Counted from the stretch's first letter, positions 35,538 through 45,612 are shown. The stretch is 64,000 bases of DNA from an uncultured Lachnospiraceae bacterium (GCA_902783375.1 CACZQN010000011.1:1-64000), one strand, 5' to 3'. Notes: generated by a model not told the origin, from the sequence alone. A program made the numbers and translations.

Positions 35538-37628
35538 ATGGGTGCAGAAAAAGATCTCTACAGACCGGAAGAAGACCTTCGTTTCGATGATCCTTATGAG
35601 GACATCTCCGAAGACCGCGTGCGAAATCTTCCTGACGGGACACAGATCCCCTATCACTATATCCACGGTGGATTCCGGAAGATGAAGGTAAAATTCAGTC
35701 TCTGCCTGCCGGAGAAGGATGTATTTGCAGGCAGGTTCTTCCAGAATATCTCTCCTTTCCCGGGGCCGGATGAGGAGATGGCTTCGCTGCAGCTGACCGG
35801 AGATGACGACTGGGTCGGATTCGCCCTGAAATACCATGCAGCTTTCGTTGAAAGCAACATGGGCTCCACCGCAGCTTTCGGACCGAAGGAAGACGATACG
35901 ATTGTCTGGAAATCCAGTGCGCAGGTTGCCCTGTATGCAAAGAAGCGGATCATGGAATACTATGGCTGCCCTTCCCCCATTGCAGTGATCTATGGTGGAA
36001 GCGGCGGTGGATATAAGACCATGGCCTGCATTGAGAATGTGGACGGTGTCTGGGACGGGGCTGTCCCTTACGTCATCGGTTCTCCTGCTTCTCTCCCGAA
36101 CACCATCACCATGCATGTGCAGGGTCTCCGTGTTCTCAGAAACTGTCTCGGGAAGATCACCGAGAATCTGGATGCCGGTGGATCAGGCAATATGTATGAC
36201 GGCCTGAACGAAGATGAACAGAAGATGCTCCGCGAGATGACCCGCATGGGATATCCGCCGCGGGCGTGGTACCTGGCAGCCTGGGGCATGGACAACGATG
36301 GTTCTCTTCCGGTCCTGATGCCGGGTGTCAAGAGAAGTGATCCGGAGTATTTCAAAGAATTCTGGGAAACACCCGGATATCTCGGTGCAGATCCCGCAAG
36401 CGATGTGACCCGTGACCGGATCCAGTTCCGAACCACCATCCGGTCTATCCATCTGCCCGGGGTGAAGGAACAGGCCACGGAATTTGATTCCAGAAACGAT
36501 GTGGACAATGCCTGGCAGAAGATGGTCTCCGACGGCGGTGACGGCTGGCTTGAATTGGAAGCCTTCCCGCAGAAGGATAATCTCTATCTGAACGGGACCG
36601 AGATTCACATCGAAACCGGCGCTGCAGCCGGAACCGTTCTTGCACTTGGCAAGGCATTTCCGGAGCCGGAAGGAAACGGTGGTGCGATTACGATCGGCAT
36701 GACTTTCGGTGCACCGGATGTGCGGGAAGTGTTCGGCAAGCTGGTCCCCGGAGACACGATTTTCCTCGACAACTCCGACTATCTTGCAGTACAGTCCTAC
36801 TACCGTCACCAGGTACCGGCGGATCTCTCCTTCCATGCCTGGGATCAGTTCCGCAACCCGGATGGAACGCCGGCGATTCCACAGCGGAAAACCGTCATGG
36901 GATATAGCTTTACAGGAACCGGAACGGTACAGGATGGGAACATCCACTGCAAGACGATTGTCGTCCAGTCCCTGATGGATGAGTCCACCTGCCCATGGTG
37001 CGGTGACTGGTACCGCCACAAGGTCCTGGATGCGAAGGGAAATGAAGACAACTTCCGGATCTACTATAACGACCGCTGTATGCACGGTCCGGTCGCCTTT
37101 CTTGAGAACAGCCAGGTGACCAATTATGGCGGCATTCTCCGCCAGACGCTCCTGGATGTTGCTGACTGGGCGCAGTTCGGTACGCTGCCGCGTGAATCCA
37201 CTTCTTATACCTACGACGATGGGCAGATTCTCGTTCCGGAAGATGCCGCAGCCCGCGGCGGTCTGCAGCAGAGCATCCGCTTTACCGCGAACGGAAGCGA
37301 CTGCGCAGCTGTCAAGGTCGGGGAGCCGGTCCATTTTGCCGTCGATACGGTGCTCCCGGCAGGTTCCGGTGAGATTACTGCCGTCGACTACGACTTCATT
37401 GAAAAGCGGGGTGCAGGGATCCCGGATATTTTCAGCACCGTCGGAACATTTACCAGGATTCAGGATGGTGCAAGGCATGGTGCAGCAGCTGCAATCACGC
37501 ATGTCTATGAGGAGCCGGGAACCTATTATGCTTCTGTCCGGGTCATGAGCCAGCGAAACGGCGACGCCTCAGAGAATTTCACGCAGATCCGCAACATCGC
37601 AAGAGCGAAAATCATTGTCACAGCATAA
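35538..37628 (+). CDS. Large tannase/feruloyl-esterase-like hydrolase with PKD-like C-terminus
   Basis: 696 aa from the ATG at 35538, with AAGGAG 9 nt upstream; an earlier frame start at 35463 lacks a site. The alpha/beta-hydrolase nucleophile elbow is IYGGSGGGYKTM (GxSxGG, as in tannase-type enzymes). The last 110 residues, from VKVGEPVHFAV to HVYEEPGTYYASVRV, look like a PKD/Ig-type beta-sandwich. No signal peptide is evident, which is odd for a PKD-bearing enzyme. The following genes encode a symporter and a second esterase, so import and de-esterification of a plant ester is likely. Family assignment is moderate. Confidence 0.65.
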   Translation: MGAEKDLYRPEEDLRFDDPYEDISEDRVRNLPDGTQIPYHYIHGGFRKMKVKFSLCLPEKDVFAGRFFQNISPFPGPDEEMASLQLTGDDDWVGFALKYHAAFVESNMGSTAAFGPKEDDTIVWKSSAQVALYAKKRIMEYYGCPSPIAVIYGGSGGGYKTMACIENVDGVWDGAVPYVIGSPASLPNTITMHVQGLRVLRNCLGKITENLDAGGSGNMYDGLNEDEQKMLREMTRMGYPPRAWYLAAWGMDNDGSLPVLMPGVKRSDPEYFKEFWETPGYLGADPASDVTRDRIQFRTTIRSIHLPGVKEQATEFDSRNDVDNAWQKMVSDGGDGWLELEAFPQKDNLYLNGTEIHIETGAAAGTVLALGKAFPEPEGNGGAITIGMTFGAPDVREVFGKLVPGDTIFLDNSDYLAVQSYYRHQVPADLSFHAWDQFRNPDGTPAIPQRKTVMGYSFTGTGTVQDGNIHCKTIVVQSLMDESTCPWCGDWYRHKVLDAKGNEDNFRIYYNDRCMHGPVAFLENSQVTNYGGILRQTLLDVADWAQFGTLPRESTSYTYDDGQILVPEDAAARGGLQQSIRFTANGSDCAAVKVGEPVHFAVDTVLPAGSGEITAVDYDFIEKRGAGIPDIFSTVGTFTRIQDGARHGAAAAITHVYEEPGTYYASVRVMSQRNGDASENFTQIRNIARAKIIVTA

Positions 37629-37648
37629 AAAGGAAATGGTAACAGAAA

Positions 37649-39064
37649 ATGTTTAGGAAAAAGGATAAGAAAGATAAAGCACCGGTAAAGAACAGTGCAA
37701 GAATCGGTGTGAAAAAGTTCTGGGCCTGGGAATCCAGAGAACTCTCGGATGCAGGCTTCATGTTTCTCGTCGGCTATATTGTCTTTTATTGTACGGATGT
37801 TGTGCATGTCAACGCACTGCTGGTCGGAACGCTGATCGCGATTTCGAAGATCATTGACGGTGTGACGGATGTCATCTTCGGCTACATTGTTGACCGGACG
37901 AACACAAAGATCGGCCGCGGCCGTCCGTATGACCTTTGCCTGATCGGTGCATGGATCTCGGCGGTCCTGCTCTTCTCCTGCCCTCAGGGATTCTCCGAGA
38001 CTGCAAGAATTGTCTGGATCGTGTTCTGGTACATCCTTGCCAATGCGGTTTTCTACACCTTCCTGAATGCCGGTGAGAAAATCTTTATGCTTCGTGCCTT
38101 CAACCATGACCAGCTGGTCCGGATGACCTCCCTCGGCAGTGTTGCCACCAGTCTTCTGGGTCTCTCCTGCGGTATTCTGATTCCGCAGCTGGTTGAGCGT
38201 TCCGGCAAGGATCCATTTGCATGGAGCCGGATGGCCATCATCCTCGGTATCGTCTACACAGCAATCGGCCTCTGTCGTTTCCTTTTCGTCAAGGAGAAAA
38301 TGGATAACGAAGAAGATAATCTGATTGACGAAAAGAAAGAAGAAGAGAAACTGGAACTGAAGGAAGTCTTCCTGATGCTTCGGAAGAACAAGTACTGGGT
38401 GCTCTACTGCATCATTGCCCTGATCAGCAACATCGTTACCAATATGGGTGTCGGCGTTTACTACTTCGACAAGGTGCTCAACAACATCGGCGTACAGAGT
38501 ATCTTTGCAGCTCTCTCCGCACTGGCGGTCTTTGCCCTTGTATTCCTGCCGCAGCTGATGAAGCGTTTTAATGTCCGTCAGATCCTGATGGGCGGCCTGC
38601 TGATCTCGATCGCTGCCAGCCTGATCAGCTTTATCTTCTACAGGAACATTCCGGTTCTTGTAGCCATGTATGTCATCAATATGGCTGCTACTGTTCCGGG
38701 TGTCTACGTGGTCAACCTGATTCTGTTTGACAACGCGATTTACAATGAATACCTCGGTCTGCACCGCATGGAAGGCAGTATGGGCAGCGTCAACGGTTTC
38801 ATGAGAAGAGCCGGTGGTGCACTTGGTACTTTCCTGCTCGGCGTTGCGCTCACCGTCATCGGTTATGACAGCGAAGCTGCTACCATCAGCGCAGGCACCA
38901 TCATGGGTCTTCGGGTGATCATGTATGGACTTCCAATCCTGAGTGCTGCCGTCCAGCTTATCATCTGGAAGTTCTACGATCTTGAAGAGCGGATGCCGGA
39001 GATCAAAGATGCGCTTGCAAAACGCGGGACACCAGTCGAAGATGCCCCGGAAGAAATCATCTGA
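37649..39064 (+). CDS. GPH-family glycoside-cation symporter
   Basis: 471 aa, 12 helices. The signature after helix 2 (KIIDGVTDVIFGYIVDRTNTK) and the GRGRPYDL segment belong to the glycoside-pentoside-hexuronide group. These import glycosides with Na+ or H+. An AAAGGAAATGG site precedes the ATG, 20 nt after the esterase gene, so one operon is likely. The substrate is probably a glycoside that the flanking esterases process. Confidence 0.88.
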   Translation: MFRKKDKKDKAPVKNSARIGVKKFWAWESRELSDAGFMFLVGYIVFYCTDVVHVNALLVGTLIAISKIIDGVTDVIFGYIVDRTNTKIGRGRPYDLCLIGAWISAVLLFSCPQGFSETARIVWIVFWYILANAVFYTFLNAGEKIFMLRAFNHDQLVRMTSLGSVATSLLGLSCGILIPQLVERSGKDPFAWSRMAIILGIVYTAIGLCRFLFVKEKMDNEEDNLIDEKKEEEKLELKEVFLMLRKNKYWVLYCIIALISNIVTNMGVGVYYFDKVLNNIGVQSIFAALSALAVFALVFLPQLMKRFNVRQILMGGLLISIAASLISFIFYRNIPVLVAMYVINMAATVPGVYVVNLILFDNAIYNEYLGLHRMEGSMGSVNGFMRRAGGALGTFLLGVALTVIGYDSEAATISAGTIMGLRVIMYGLPILSAAVQLIIWKFYDLEERMPEIKDALAKRGTPVEDAPEEII

Positions 39065-39088
39065 TCCGCTGAAAGGAAGTATGCAGCA

Positions 39089-39901
39089 ATGAAAGAGACC
39101 ATCTCTGTCAGCCGGACCCATGAAGTTCTCTCCCTGATCACAGGGATTTCCTTTACAAATGTCCCGTCCTGGTATGGTGCAACCAGGCGGGATCTGAAGA
39201 TGGATCTGATCGTGCCGAAGATCCGGGAGGGGCATCGTCCCCTTCCGGTGATTATCTGGATCTGCGGTGGTGCCTATATGGTCGTCGACCATTCCGTCTG
39301 GATTCCGGAGATGCTCCGCTTTGCAAGAGCCGGCTATGTGATCGCTTCCATCGAATACCGGACCAGCAATGAAGCCCAGTTCCCGGCTGCGCTCGAAGAT
39401 TGTCAGGCTGCTGTCCGCTTTCTGAAGGAGCATGCCGGCGATTACGCCATTGATCCGGAACACATCTTTGTGATGGGTGAATCCGCAGGCGGCACCATGG
39501 CAAGCCTCGTCGGTCTTACCCTGCCTCAGGACATCAGCGGCGTTGTCGACTTCTATGGGCTCTCCGATCTCACAGGCTTCACCGCGCTTGCACCGGGTAA
39601 TCCTGCCGTACCGGACTGGACCGTTAAGGCCTTCCTCGGCGCGGCGTATACAGAAGAGGATGCCCGGAAAGCCAGTGCCGTCCACCTCGTTACGCCGGAG
39701 GCACCGCCCTTCCTGATCCTCCACGGGACGGAAGATGCACTGGTTCCGATCGCCCAGAGCGAGGCACTTTACGAGAAGCTTCTTGCAAATGGTGTAAGGG
39801 CTGATTTTCTCGCAGTTACCGGTGCAAATCACGGCGACGACCTCCTTTACCAGAATGACGTCATCGATCGGATTCTGGATTTTCTGAACAGCTGCCTGTA
39901 A
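39089..39901 (+). CDS. Alpha/beta hydrolase, acetyl-esterase/BD-FAE-like
   Basis: 270 aa. The oxyanion motif is ICGGAYMV, the nucleophile elbow GESAGGTMAS (Ser about 131), and the acid and base lie in LHGTEDALVP (Asp) and TGANHGDD (His). Close relatives are the BD-FAE-type and xylan acetyl esterases. No signal peptide. Third gene of the operon, and followed by a terminator. Confidence 0.85.
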   Translation: MKETISVSRTHEVLSLITGISFTNVPSWYGATRRDLKMDLIVPKIREGHRPLPVIIWICGGAYMVVDHSVWIPEMLRFARAGYVIASIEYRTSNEAQFPAALEDCQAAVRFLKEHAGDYAIDPEHIFVMGESAGGTMASLVGLTLPQDISGVVDFYGLSDLTGFTALAPGNPAVPDWTVKAFLGAAYTEEDARKASAVHLVTPEAPPFLILHGTEDALVPIAQSEALYEKLLANGVRADFLAVTGANHGDDLLYQNDVIDRILDFLNSCL

Positions 39902-39918
39902 GGTGGCTGTTCTTTTTC
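39887..39918 (+). terminator. Terminator of the esterase-symporter operon
   Basis: A stem (AACAGC/GCTGTT plus GCC/GGT, overlapping the last codons) is followed by TCTTTTTCT on the plus strand. Confidence 0.7.
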
Positions 39919-39934
39919 TGTGGTGCTGATTTCG

Positions 39935-39963
39935 TTGACTTTTTCCCCTGTTCCAGTTAAACT
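39935..39963 (+). promoter_or_regulatory. Promoter of the YczE-like/YicC operon
   Basis: TTGACT (39935-39940), a 17-bp spacer and TAAACT (39958-39963). The leader contains an AGCTGCAG/CTGCAGCT hairpin (about 39981-40003). Confidence 0.7.
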
Positions 39964-40030
39964 ATTCATGAACTGCCAGAGCTGCAGCTTTCCGCTGCAG
40001 CTTCTATCTTCCGAAAAGGTTAAGTGAAAG

Positions 40031-40687
40031 ATGATCAAAGACTATTTTTCGAAGGAAAATATGCCGCGCCGTGTCTTCTGGATGTGCATCGGCATTCTGA
40101 TCATGGGGCTCGGTGTGGGACTATTCAAGCTTGCGCTTCTGGGGAATGATCCCTCCACCGCTCTGGTGATCGCCATCGGTGACCGCATCGGAATCGACTT
40201 CTCGATTGTCCTGATCGTGGTCAACTGCCTCTATTTCTTTGTGGAACTGGCCTTCGGCAGATCAATGATCGGGATCGGTACCATCATCAACTGGTTTTTC
40301 GTCGGTCCGATCGCGTCCGCGTTCACCAGAGTGGCAGGCCCGCTTCTCGGGACGCCGGAGACGCTGCTTCAGAAAATTCTTCTGATGGTTCCGGGGATTC
40401 TGATCCTCAGTTTCTCCTGTGCACTCTACCAGACCGCGGATGTCGGGATCGCGCCCTATGATTCCCTTTCCCTGATGCTGGCGAAGAAGGTGAAACCGTC
40501 CTACTTCTGGTGCAGGATTTTCACCGATTCCATCTGCGTGATCATCGCATTTGCCCTCGGCGGCCTGATCGGACTGGGAACACTCGTGTGCGCACTGGGC
40601 CTCGGACCATTTATCACCATCTTTACAAACCATGCAGCAAAACAGCTGATCGGTGTATCCCATAAACAAGGAGGGGATCATGATTAA
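40031..40687 (+). CDS. YczE-like integral membrane protein
   Basis: 218 aa with five or six helices. GLGVGLFKLALLGNDPSTAL and the repeated half VGIAPYDSLSLMLA are typical of the YczE/YyaS/YitT-related membrane proteins, in which two similar halves carry a G-x-x-P-x-D/S turn. Function is not established. It overlaps the YicC start by 8 nt, so the two are coupled. Confidence 0.78.
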   Translation: MIKDYFSKENMPRRVFWMCIGILIMGLGVGLFKLALLGNDPSTALVIAIGDRIGIDFSIVLIVVNCLYFFVELAFGRSMIGIGTIINWFFVGPIASAFTRVAGPLLGTPETLLQKILLMVPGILILSFSCALYQTADVGIAPYDSLSLMLAKKVKPSYFWCRIFTDSICVIIAFALGGLIGLGTLVCALGLGPFITIFTNHAAKQLIGVSHKQGGDHD

Positions 40688-41558
40688 GAGTATGACCGGC
40701 TATGGCCGCAGTGAAGTTGTTGTCGGAGACCGTCACTTTATAGTTGAGATGAAATCGGTGAACAACCGCTTTCTGGATTTCAACATCCGGATGCCGCAGG
40801 TGTTCAATCCTTTTGAATCACAGATCCGTGCAGAACTGAAGAAATTCATGGAACGTGGGAAGGTGGATATCTACATCTCCTACCGGAATCTCAGCGAATC
40901 CCGGGTCCATGTCCGCTATGACAAGGCGCTCGCATCCGAGTATGTCAGAGAGCTTCGGGAAATGGCCTCGGACTTCGGTCTTGACGGCAGCATCTCCATC
41001 TCCCTGCTGGCAGGATATCCGGATATCTTTGTCCTCGAAAGCGCCGAGGAAGATCCGTCTCTCCTCTGGGAGCCGCTTGCAAAGGCTCTGGATCAGGCAT
41101 GTGAGCAGTTTGTTGCCGCCCGTGAAAAAGAGGGTGCCTTCCTGAAAGAAGACCTCACCGGGAAGCTGCAGGATATGCTCTCCCGTGTGGACTACCTCAC
41201 AGGAAGGGCACCGGAAATTCTCACCGAGTACCGTACGCAGCTGCTGGAGAAGATGCAGGAACTTCTCTCTGAATCCGGCATCAACGAGGAACGGATTCTG
41301 CAGGAAGCAGCGATCTATGCTGACAGGACCTGCATCGATGAGGAGCTGACCCGGCTGAGGAGTCACATCACCGCCATGCAGGACACCTTCGCGCTCACCG
41401 GCAGTATCGGGAAAAAGCTGGATTTTCTCGCCCAGGAGATGGGCCGCGAGTCGAACACGATCCTCTCGAAGACAGCGGATGTCGCTTCCAAGGAATGTGC
41501 GATCGACCTGAAGACAGAGGTCGAGAAAGTCCGCGAGCAGGTACAGAATATCGAGTAA
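40680..41558 (+). CDS. YicC/YloC-family endoribonuclease
   Basis: 292 aa from the ATG at 40680, preceded by AAGGAGGGG. The N-terminus reads MIKSMTGYGRSE, the YicC hallmark, and the C-terminal DUF1732 region contains DRTCIDEELTRLRSHI and LDFLAQEMGRESNTI. YicC proteins are conserved ribonucleases that act on small RNAs and mRNA. Normal length. Coupling to a membrane protein gene rather than to gmk is somewhat unusual. Confidence 0.93.
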   Translation: MIKSMTGYGRSEVVVGDRHFIVEMKSVNNRFLDFNIRMPQVFNPFESQIRAELKKFMERGKVDIYISYRNLSESRVHVRYDKALASEYVRELREMASDFGLDGSISISLLAGYPDIFVLESAEEDPSLLWEPLAKALDQACEQFVAAREKEGAFLKEDLTGKLQDMLSRVDYLTGRAPEILTEYRTQLLEKMQELLSESGINEERILQEAAIYADRTCIDEELTRLRSHITAMQDTFALTGSIGKKLDFLAQEMGRESNTILSKTADVASKECAIDLKTEVEKVREQVQNIE

Positions 41559-41578
41559 TTCATCAAGCGAAAAATAAT

Positions 41579-41634
41579 AGAGGGCTTATGAAACCAGTCT
41601 GATGAACCGGTCTCCATGGGCCCTCTTTTCATGT
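41579..41634 (+). terminator. Terminator of the YicC gene
   Basis: AGAGGGC pairs with GCCCTCT over a long arm with an inner ACCAG/CCGGT helix, followed by TTTTC. It separates the convergent YicC and lipoprotein genes. Confidence 0.7.
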
Positions 41635-41676
41635 TTCTCTTTTTATGTCTTTCATTTCCTGTGCGCAGAACAGATC

Positions 41677-42717
41677 TCACTCAAACAGTGAATCGAAATA
41701 CCCCATCAGTTCCCGCAGCAGTGGTTTCATGCCCTGGATCTCGCTGAGTTTCCGGGTCTCGATGTTCATCCGTCTTCCACTTTCGAACTCGATATACAGA
41801 TCCAGCTTATCGTCCTCTGCATCCGCCTCCCCGTCAGCGGTCGTCATCTCGCCCATGCCGTAATATCCTCTGTCGTGATTTCCGTAATTGCCGGCTTCGT
41901 GGTCATAGTAACTGAACATATAATTCCGGACAAGATCGGTTCCGGCCAGGATCTCTGTCACCTTTTCGTAGAAATCCTCCGGGAATTCGATGTAGGCGTC
42001 GGAGATCTCTTTCCCTTCTGCATAGCGGTAAAGCGATTTTTCAAGCAGGTAGTCTTCACCCACTTTGATTCCGCCGTAATCGCTGCAGAGATCATCCTGG
42101 ACAAATCTCAGGTCAATCCTCGTGACAAGCGAGGTCTCCTTCTCCGGATAGAGATCCTCAGATCCGAAGGAAGCAAACCAGGAGGCAAAGATATCATAGA
42201 TCGCCTCACCCCACCGCGCATCCGGTTCATTGTTCTTCGTAAAGGATAAGCTTTCTCCGGAAGCATAGTCCACCGTGAACGGATACGCCTCAAATTCCGG
42301 CGGAAGTCCCGCCGTCACGTCATATACCCCGTTCTGGGATACGAGGTCGTACGTCTCGATCACATCCTGCAGTTCCATCAGCAGGGTCTGATCAGCCGCA
42401 TGCCGGACTCCCGTATTCTCCTCAGAAGCGGTCAGCACGCCATCCGCTCCCTGTTCGATCTGAAAATGAAATCCATGATTTTCATCGCCATAGAACCGGT
42501 TGTTGAGGAAGAGCTTGGCGTCAAATCCGGTAATCTCTTTCGATACAATCTCCTTCGGTGCATCTTCATCGATTCTGGTTGTATTCCCGCCGTCGATGAC
42601 TTCCGAGCCGGTCTCTTCCGCCTGTCCAGGCTTCGCTGCATCCCCACATCCGAACAGGCCGGACAGGGACAGCGCGCAGATGCATAGTGCCAGCATGATT
42701 TTCCCTTTTCTGCTCAT
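41677..42717 (-). CDS. Lipoprotein of unknown function
   Basis: 346 aa with a GGAG site. The signal peptide ends at LFGC with Cys24. The mature part is acidic and alpha/beta (FDAKLFLNNRFYGDENHGFHF, EFEAYPFTVDY, LYIEFESGRRMNIETRKLSE). I do not recognise the domain. It lies 80 nt downstream of the PmbA gene. Confidence 0.7.
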   Translation of the reverse strand: MSRKGKIMLALCICALSLSGLFGCGDAAKPGQAEETGSEVIDGGNTTRIDEDAPKEIVSKEITGFDAKLFLNNRFYGDENHGFHFQIEQGADGVLTASEENTGVRHAADQTLLMELQDVIETYDLVSQNGVYDVTAGLPPEFEAYPFTVDYASGESLSFTKNNEPDARWGEAIYDIFASWFASFGSEDLYPEKETSLVTRIDLRFVQDDLCSDYGGIKVGEDYLLEKSLYRYAEGKEISDAYIEFPEDFYEKVTEILAGTDLVRNYMFSYYDHEAGNYGNHDRGYYGMGEMTTADGEADAEDDKLDLYIEFESGRRMNIETRKLSEIQGMKPLLRELMGYFDSLFE

Positions 42718-42797
42718 ATTACCAATAACTCCTGTTTTGTTTCGTCTCGCTGCCGGCTTTATTCCGCCGCCGGATCTGAACTACCTGCTGCCGGTTT

Positions 42798-44132
42798 TTA
42801 CTTCCCGGCCACGGAAAGTTCCGGCACCAGCACCGACGTGGAGCCGATCCGGGTGAATCCGCGCGGGAAGCCGAATTCCAGGTCGTTCCCGAGCGCTTTG
42901 ATGCTTTCAAGCATCCGGAAGAAGTTCCCGGAAACCGTGATTCCATTCACCGGCTTTCCCTTCTTTCCATTCTCGATCCGGAAGCCTGAAGCCATCAGCG
43001 ACAGATCTCCGGTGATCGGATTGAGGCCTGCATGCAGACCCGCGAGACTGGTGATGATCAGGCCGCCGTCTGCCATCTGGTAAAGCGCTTCTTTTTCTGT
43101 ATCACCCGCTGCGAGATAAAAGGTAAATGGGGCAATCCCCACTGCCCCGGAGTACGATGCCTTGCTGGCATTGCCGGTGCTTTCCACGCCCGCTTTCCCG
43201 GCCGTTTCCAGGTTGTAGAGCAGGGTTGAAAATACGCCGCCGTCCACGATTTTCTTGGTCCTGGTGGCAACGCCCTCTGCGTCGAACGGCATCTTCGCGC
43301 CGCTTTCCGCATAGAGCGGATCATCGATGATGGTCACCAGCGGGCTGGCGATCTGCTCTCCTTCCTTTCCTGCCAGCAGCGACAGGCCGTTCTGTGCAGC
43401 CTTCGCGGAAAAGATCTGCGCGTTCGCGCCGAGCAGCGAAGCAAATGCCCGCCCGGTAAAGACGACAGGATATTTACCGGAAGCAACCGGCTCTGCACCG
43501 ATGGTATCTTTCGCATTCTCCACAGCTACTTTCGCAATCTTTTCCAGATGAACAGATGCAAGCGGGGCGACTTCATACTCGTCACCGTCATACATCTCAT
43601 CACCCTCTCTCAGAATCGCCGACTGCATGGCCAGCTGGAATGCATAGGTATTCGACAGATCCAGTCCTGCGGAATTGATGATCCGCACACTGCCCTTCAC
43701 TTCTGCGATCGTATTCTCGGAGCTCTCCTGCACCCGCGGATCCTCAGCCAGCGTTTTGTGATAGAGGTCGAGTGCCATAGCACGCATATCCGCCTTTTCC
43801 GGCGCCGGATTCTGCACCTCCGGATACGCGGAACTGCCTCCGAAAATCGGTGCCGCTTCTTTATTCAGATATGCAGCATTGTCCATCGCCTCGCGGACGA
43901 TGCGGGAAGCTTCGCTGTCCGTAAACAATTCTGTCGAGCATGATCCTGCCTTACCGTCCACGATACAGCGGAAGCTGCAGCCGGCTGTCTTATCATTTGC
44001 AAATCCCGTGATTTTCCCCTGCATCGCGCTGGTGTCGAGAGACTCTTCTTCTGCATAGTAAAGCTCATATTCTGTAAGGCCCGCTGCCTTCGCCTCTGCG
44101 ATGACAAGTGCCTGGAATTCTTCAAATGTCAT
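42798..44132 (-). CDS. pmbA: PmbA/TldE-family metalloprotease subunit
   Basis: 444 aa. The sequence follows the TldD/PmbA fold with DTSAMQGKITGFAND near the start and FPRGFTRIGSTSVLVPELSVAGK at the end, but it lacks the HExxxH motif, as PmbA (TldE) does. The TldD-TldE pair forms a heterodimeric protease that degrades unfolded peptides and matures some ribosomal peptides. It follows the TldD gene by 3 nt. Confidence 0.9.
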   Translation of the reverse strand: MTFEEFQALVIAEAKAAGLTEYELYYAEEESLDTSAMQGKITGFANDKTAGCSFRCIVDGKAGSCSTELFTDSEASRIVREAMDNAAYLNKEAAPIFGGSSAYPEVQNPAPEKADMRAMALDLYHKTLAEDPRVQESSENTIAEVKGSVRIINSAGLDLSNTYAFQLAMQSAILREGDEMYDGDEYEVAPLASVHLEKIAKVAVENAKDTIGAEPVASGKYPVVFTGRAFASLLGANAQIFSAKAAQNGLSLLAGKEGEQIASPLVTIIDDPLYAESGAKMPFDAEGVATRTKKIVDGGVFSTLLYNLETAGKAGVESTGNASKASYSGAVGIAPFTFYLAAGDTEKEALYQMADGGLIITSLAGLHAGLNPITGDLSLMASGFRIENGKKGKPVNGITVSGNFFRMLESIKALGNDLEFGFPRGFTRIGSTSVLVPELSVAGK

Positions 44133-44135
44133 GTC

Positions 44136-45524
44136 TTACCTCCCTCCTACCGTGATGGATGACACGCGGATCAATGGCTGGCCGACATTGGTCGGGATCG
44201 AGCCACTCGACGATCCGCACATGCCCTGTGCCGAAGCGAGATCCGTGCCGACACGGTCGATGTTCATCAGGATCTCGGAGCCCTTGCCGATCAGTGTCGC
44301 ACCTCGGACCGTCTCACAGATCTTACCATTTCGCACAAGATATCCCTCATTGACTGCAAAATTGAATTCGCCGGTGACCGGATTCACAGATCCGCCGCCC
44401 ATCGATGCAGCATAGAGGCCATATTCCATGGATTCGATGATTTCCTTGTTGTCATCCGTCCCTGCGGCAATATAGGTGTTGCTCATGCGGGAGGTCGGTT
44501 CATAATGATAGTTCTGCCGCCTGCCGCAGCCCGTCGGCGCCATGTTCATCCGGCGCCCGCCGAGGCGGTCGACGAGATAATTCTTCAGGATGCCGTTCTC
44601 GATCAGAACCAGTTTCTGTGTCGGATGCCCTTCGTCATCGATGTTATTGGAACCCCAGGATCCCGGTTCCGTTCCGTCATCAATGGCCGTGACCTTCGGA
44701 TTCGCGATCTGCTGTCCGAGTTTCCCGCAGAACTGGCTGCGTCCGGTTGCTACGGACGTTGCTTCGAGAGAATGACCACAGGCCTCATGAAAAATCACGC
44801 CGCCAAAGCCATTCTCAATTGCCACCGTCATCTTCCCTGCCGGGCAGTAATCTGCATGCAGCATCGTCACCGCACGGCGGGCAGCCTCGCGGCCGAGCGT
44901 CTCCGGCACCTCGCCGGCAAAGATCTCAAGACCTCTTCTTGCACCTGTAGATGCACTGCCGGACTGGTTCTCACTGCCATTTGATGCCACAGCATTCACC
45001 ATGATCCGCGCACGGATATGCCGGTCCTCTGTCAGGAGGCCTTCACTGTTTGCAATCTGGATCTGGCGGTCAACAGAAAGCAGTCTTCCCTGGACCTGGA
45101 CGATCTCTTTGCTATAAGCCTTCGCACCCTCGTAGGCTGCGCGCAGAAGATCAATCTGCTCCTTGTTACCCGCACTGGCGGGGTTAATGCGGACAGCATG
45201 GATGTTCGGATAAACCGTCTCATGCAGAACAATATGCTGCCGCTGATCCTCCCGGATTACTCCGAGCGCCTCTGCAGCCTGCAGCGCACAGCGGAACAGC
45301 CCCTCTCTGCTGATGTCGGACGTCGATGCATAGACACTCTGCGTCCCAAGCAGCAGGCGGATTCCGACACCGGATAGCTGCTCATTGACAATCTCATCCA
45401 CATCCCTGCCAAGCATCGTAATCGTTCCCTGTCTCGTGTGCTCAGCAAAGACTTCTGCGAAATCCGCCCCGGATGACATTGCGCAGCCGAGCAGTTCCTG
45501 GAGCAATGACTGTTCAAGAATCAT
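44136..45524 (-). CDS. tldD: TldD-family metalloprotease subunit
   Basis: 462 aa with a GGGAGGAG site. The zinc motif HEACGH (in VIFHEACGHSLEA, about residue 245) is intact, so this is the catalytic partner of the downstream PmbA. The glycine-rich C-terminus (GMCGSSSGSIPTNVGQP) is typical. No natural product peptide gene is visible nearby. Confidence 0.93.
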   Translation of the reverse strand: MILEQSLLQELLGCAMSSGADFAEVFAEHTRQGTITMLGRDVDEIVNEQLSGVGIRLLLGTQSVYASTSDISREGLFRCALQAAEALGVIREDQRQHIVLHETVYPNIHAVRINPASAGNKEQIDLLRAAYEGAKAYSKEIVQVQGRLLSVDRQIQIANSEGLLTEDRHIRARIMVNAVASNGSENQSGSASTGARRGLEIFAGEVPETLGREAARRAVTMLHADYCPAGKMTVAIENGFGGVIFHEACGHSLEATSVATGRSQFCGKLGQQIANPKVTAIDDGTEPGSWGSNNIDDEGHPTQKLVLIENGILKNYLVDRLGGRRMNMAPTGCGRRQNYHYEPTSRMSNTYIAAGTDDNKEIIESMEYGLYAASMGGGSVNPVTGEFNFAVNEGYLVRNGKICETVRGATLIGKGSEILMNIDRVGTDLASAQGMCGSSSGSIPTNVGQPLIRVSSITVGGR

Positions 45525-45612
45525 GGTTTACTCCTCCCTTTTTTAAACCTTTTCTCAATGATCTATTTACATGTAGCTTCCTATCTGGCTTACGGACCAC
45601 CCCGGCGAAGAT

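Noticed and set aside
37526-39832. 768-codon minus-strand frame opposite the symporter and esterase genes
   Set aside because: It covers two well-recognised plus-strand genes with ribosome sites, and its product (Asp/His/Gln-rich) shows no domain.
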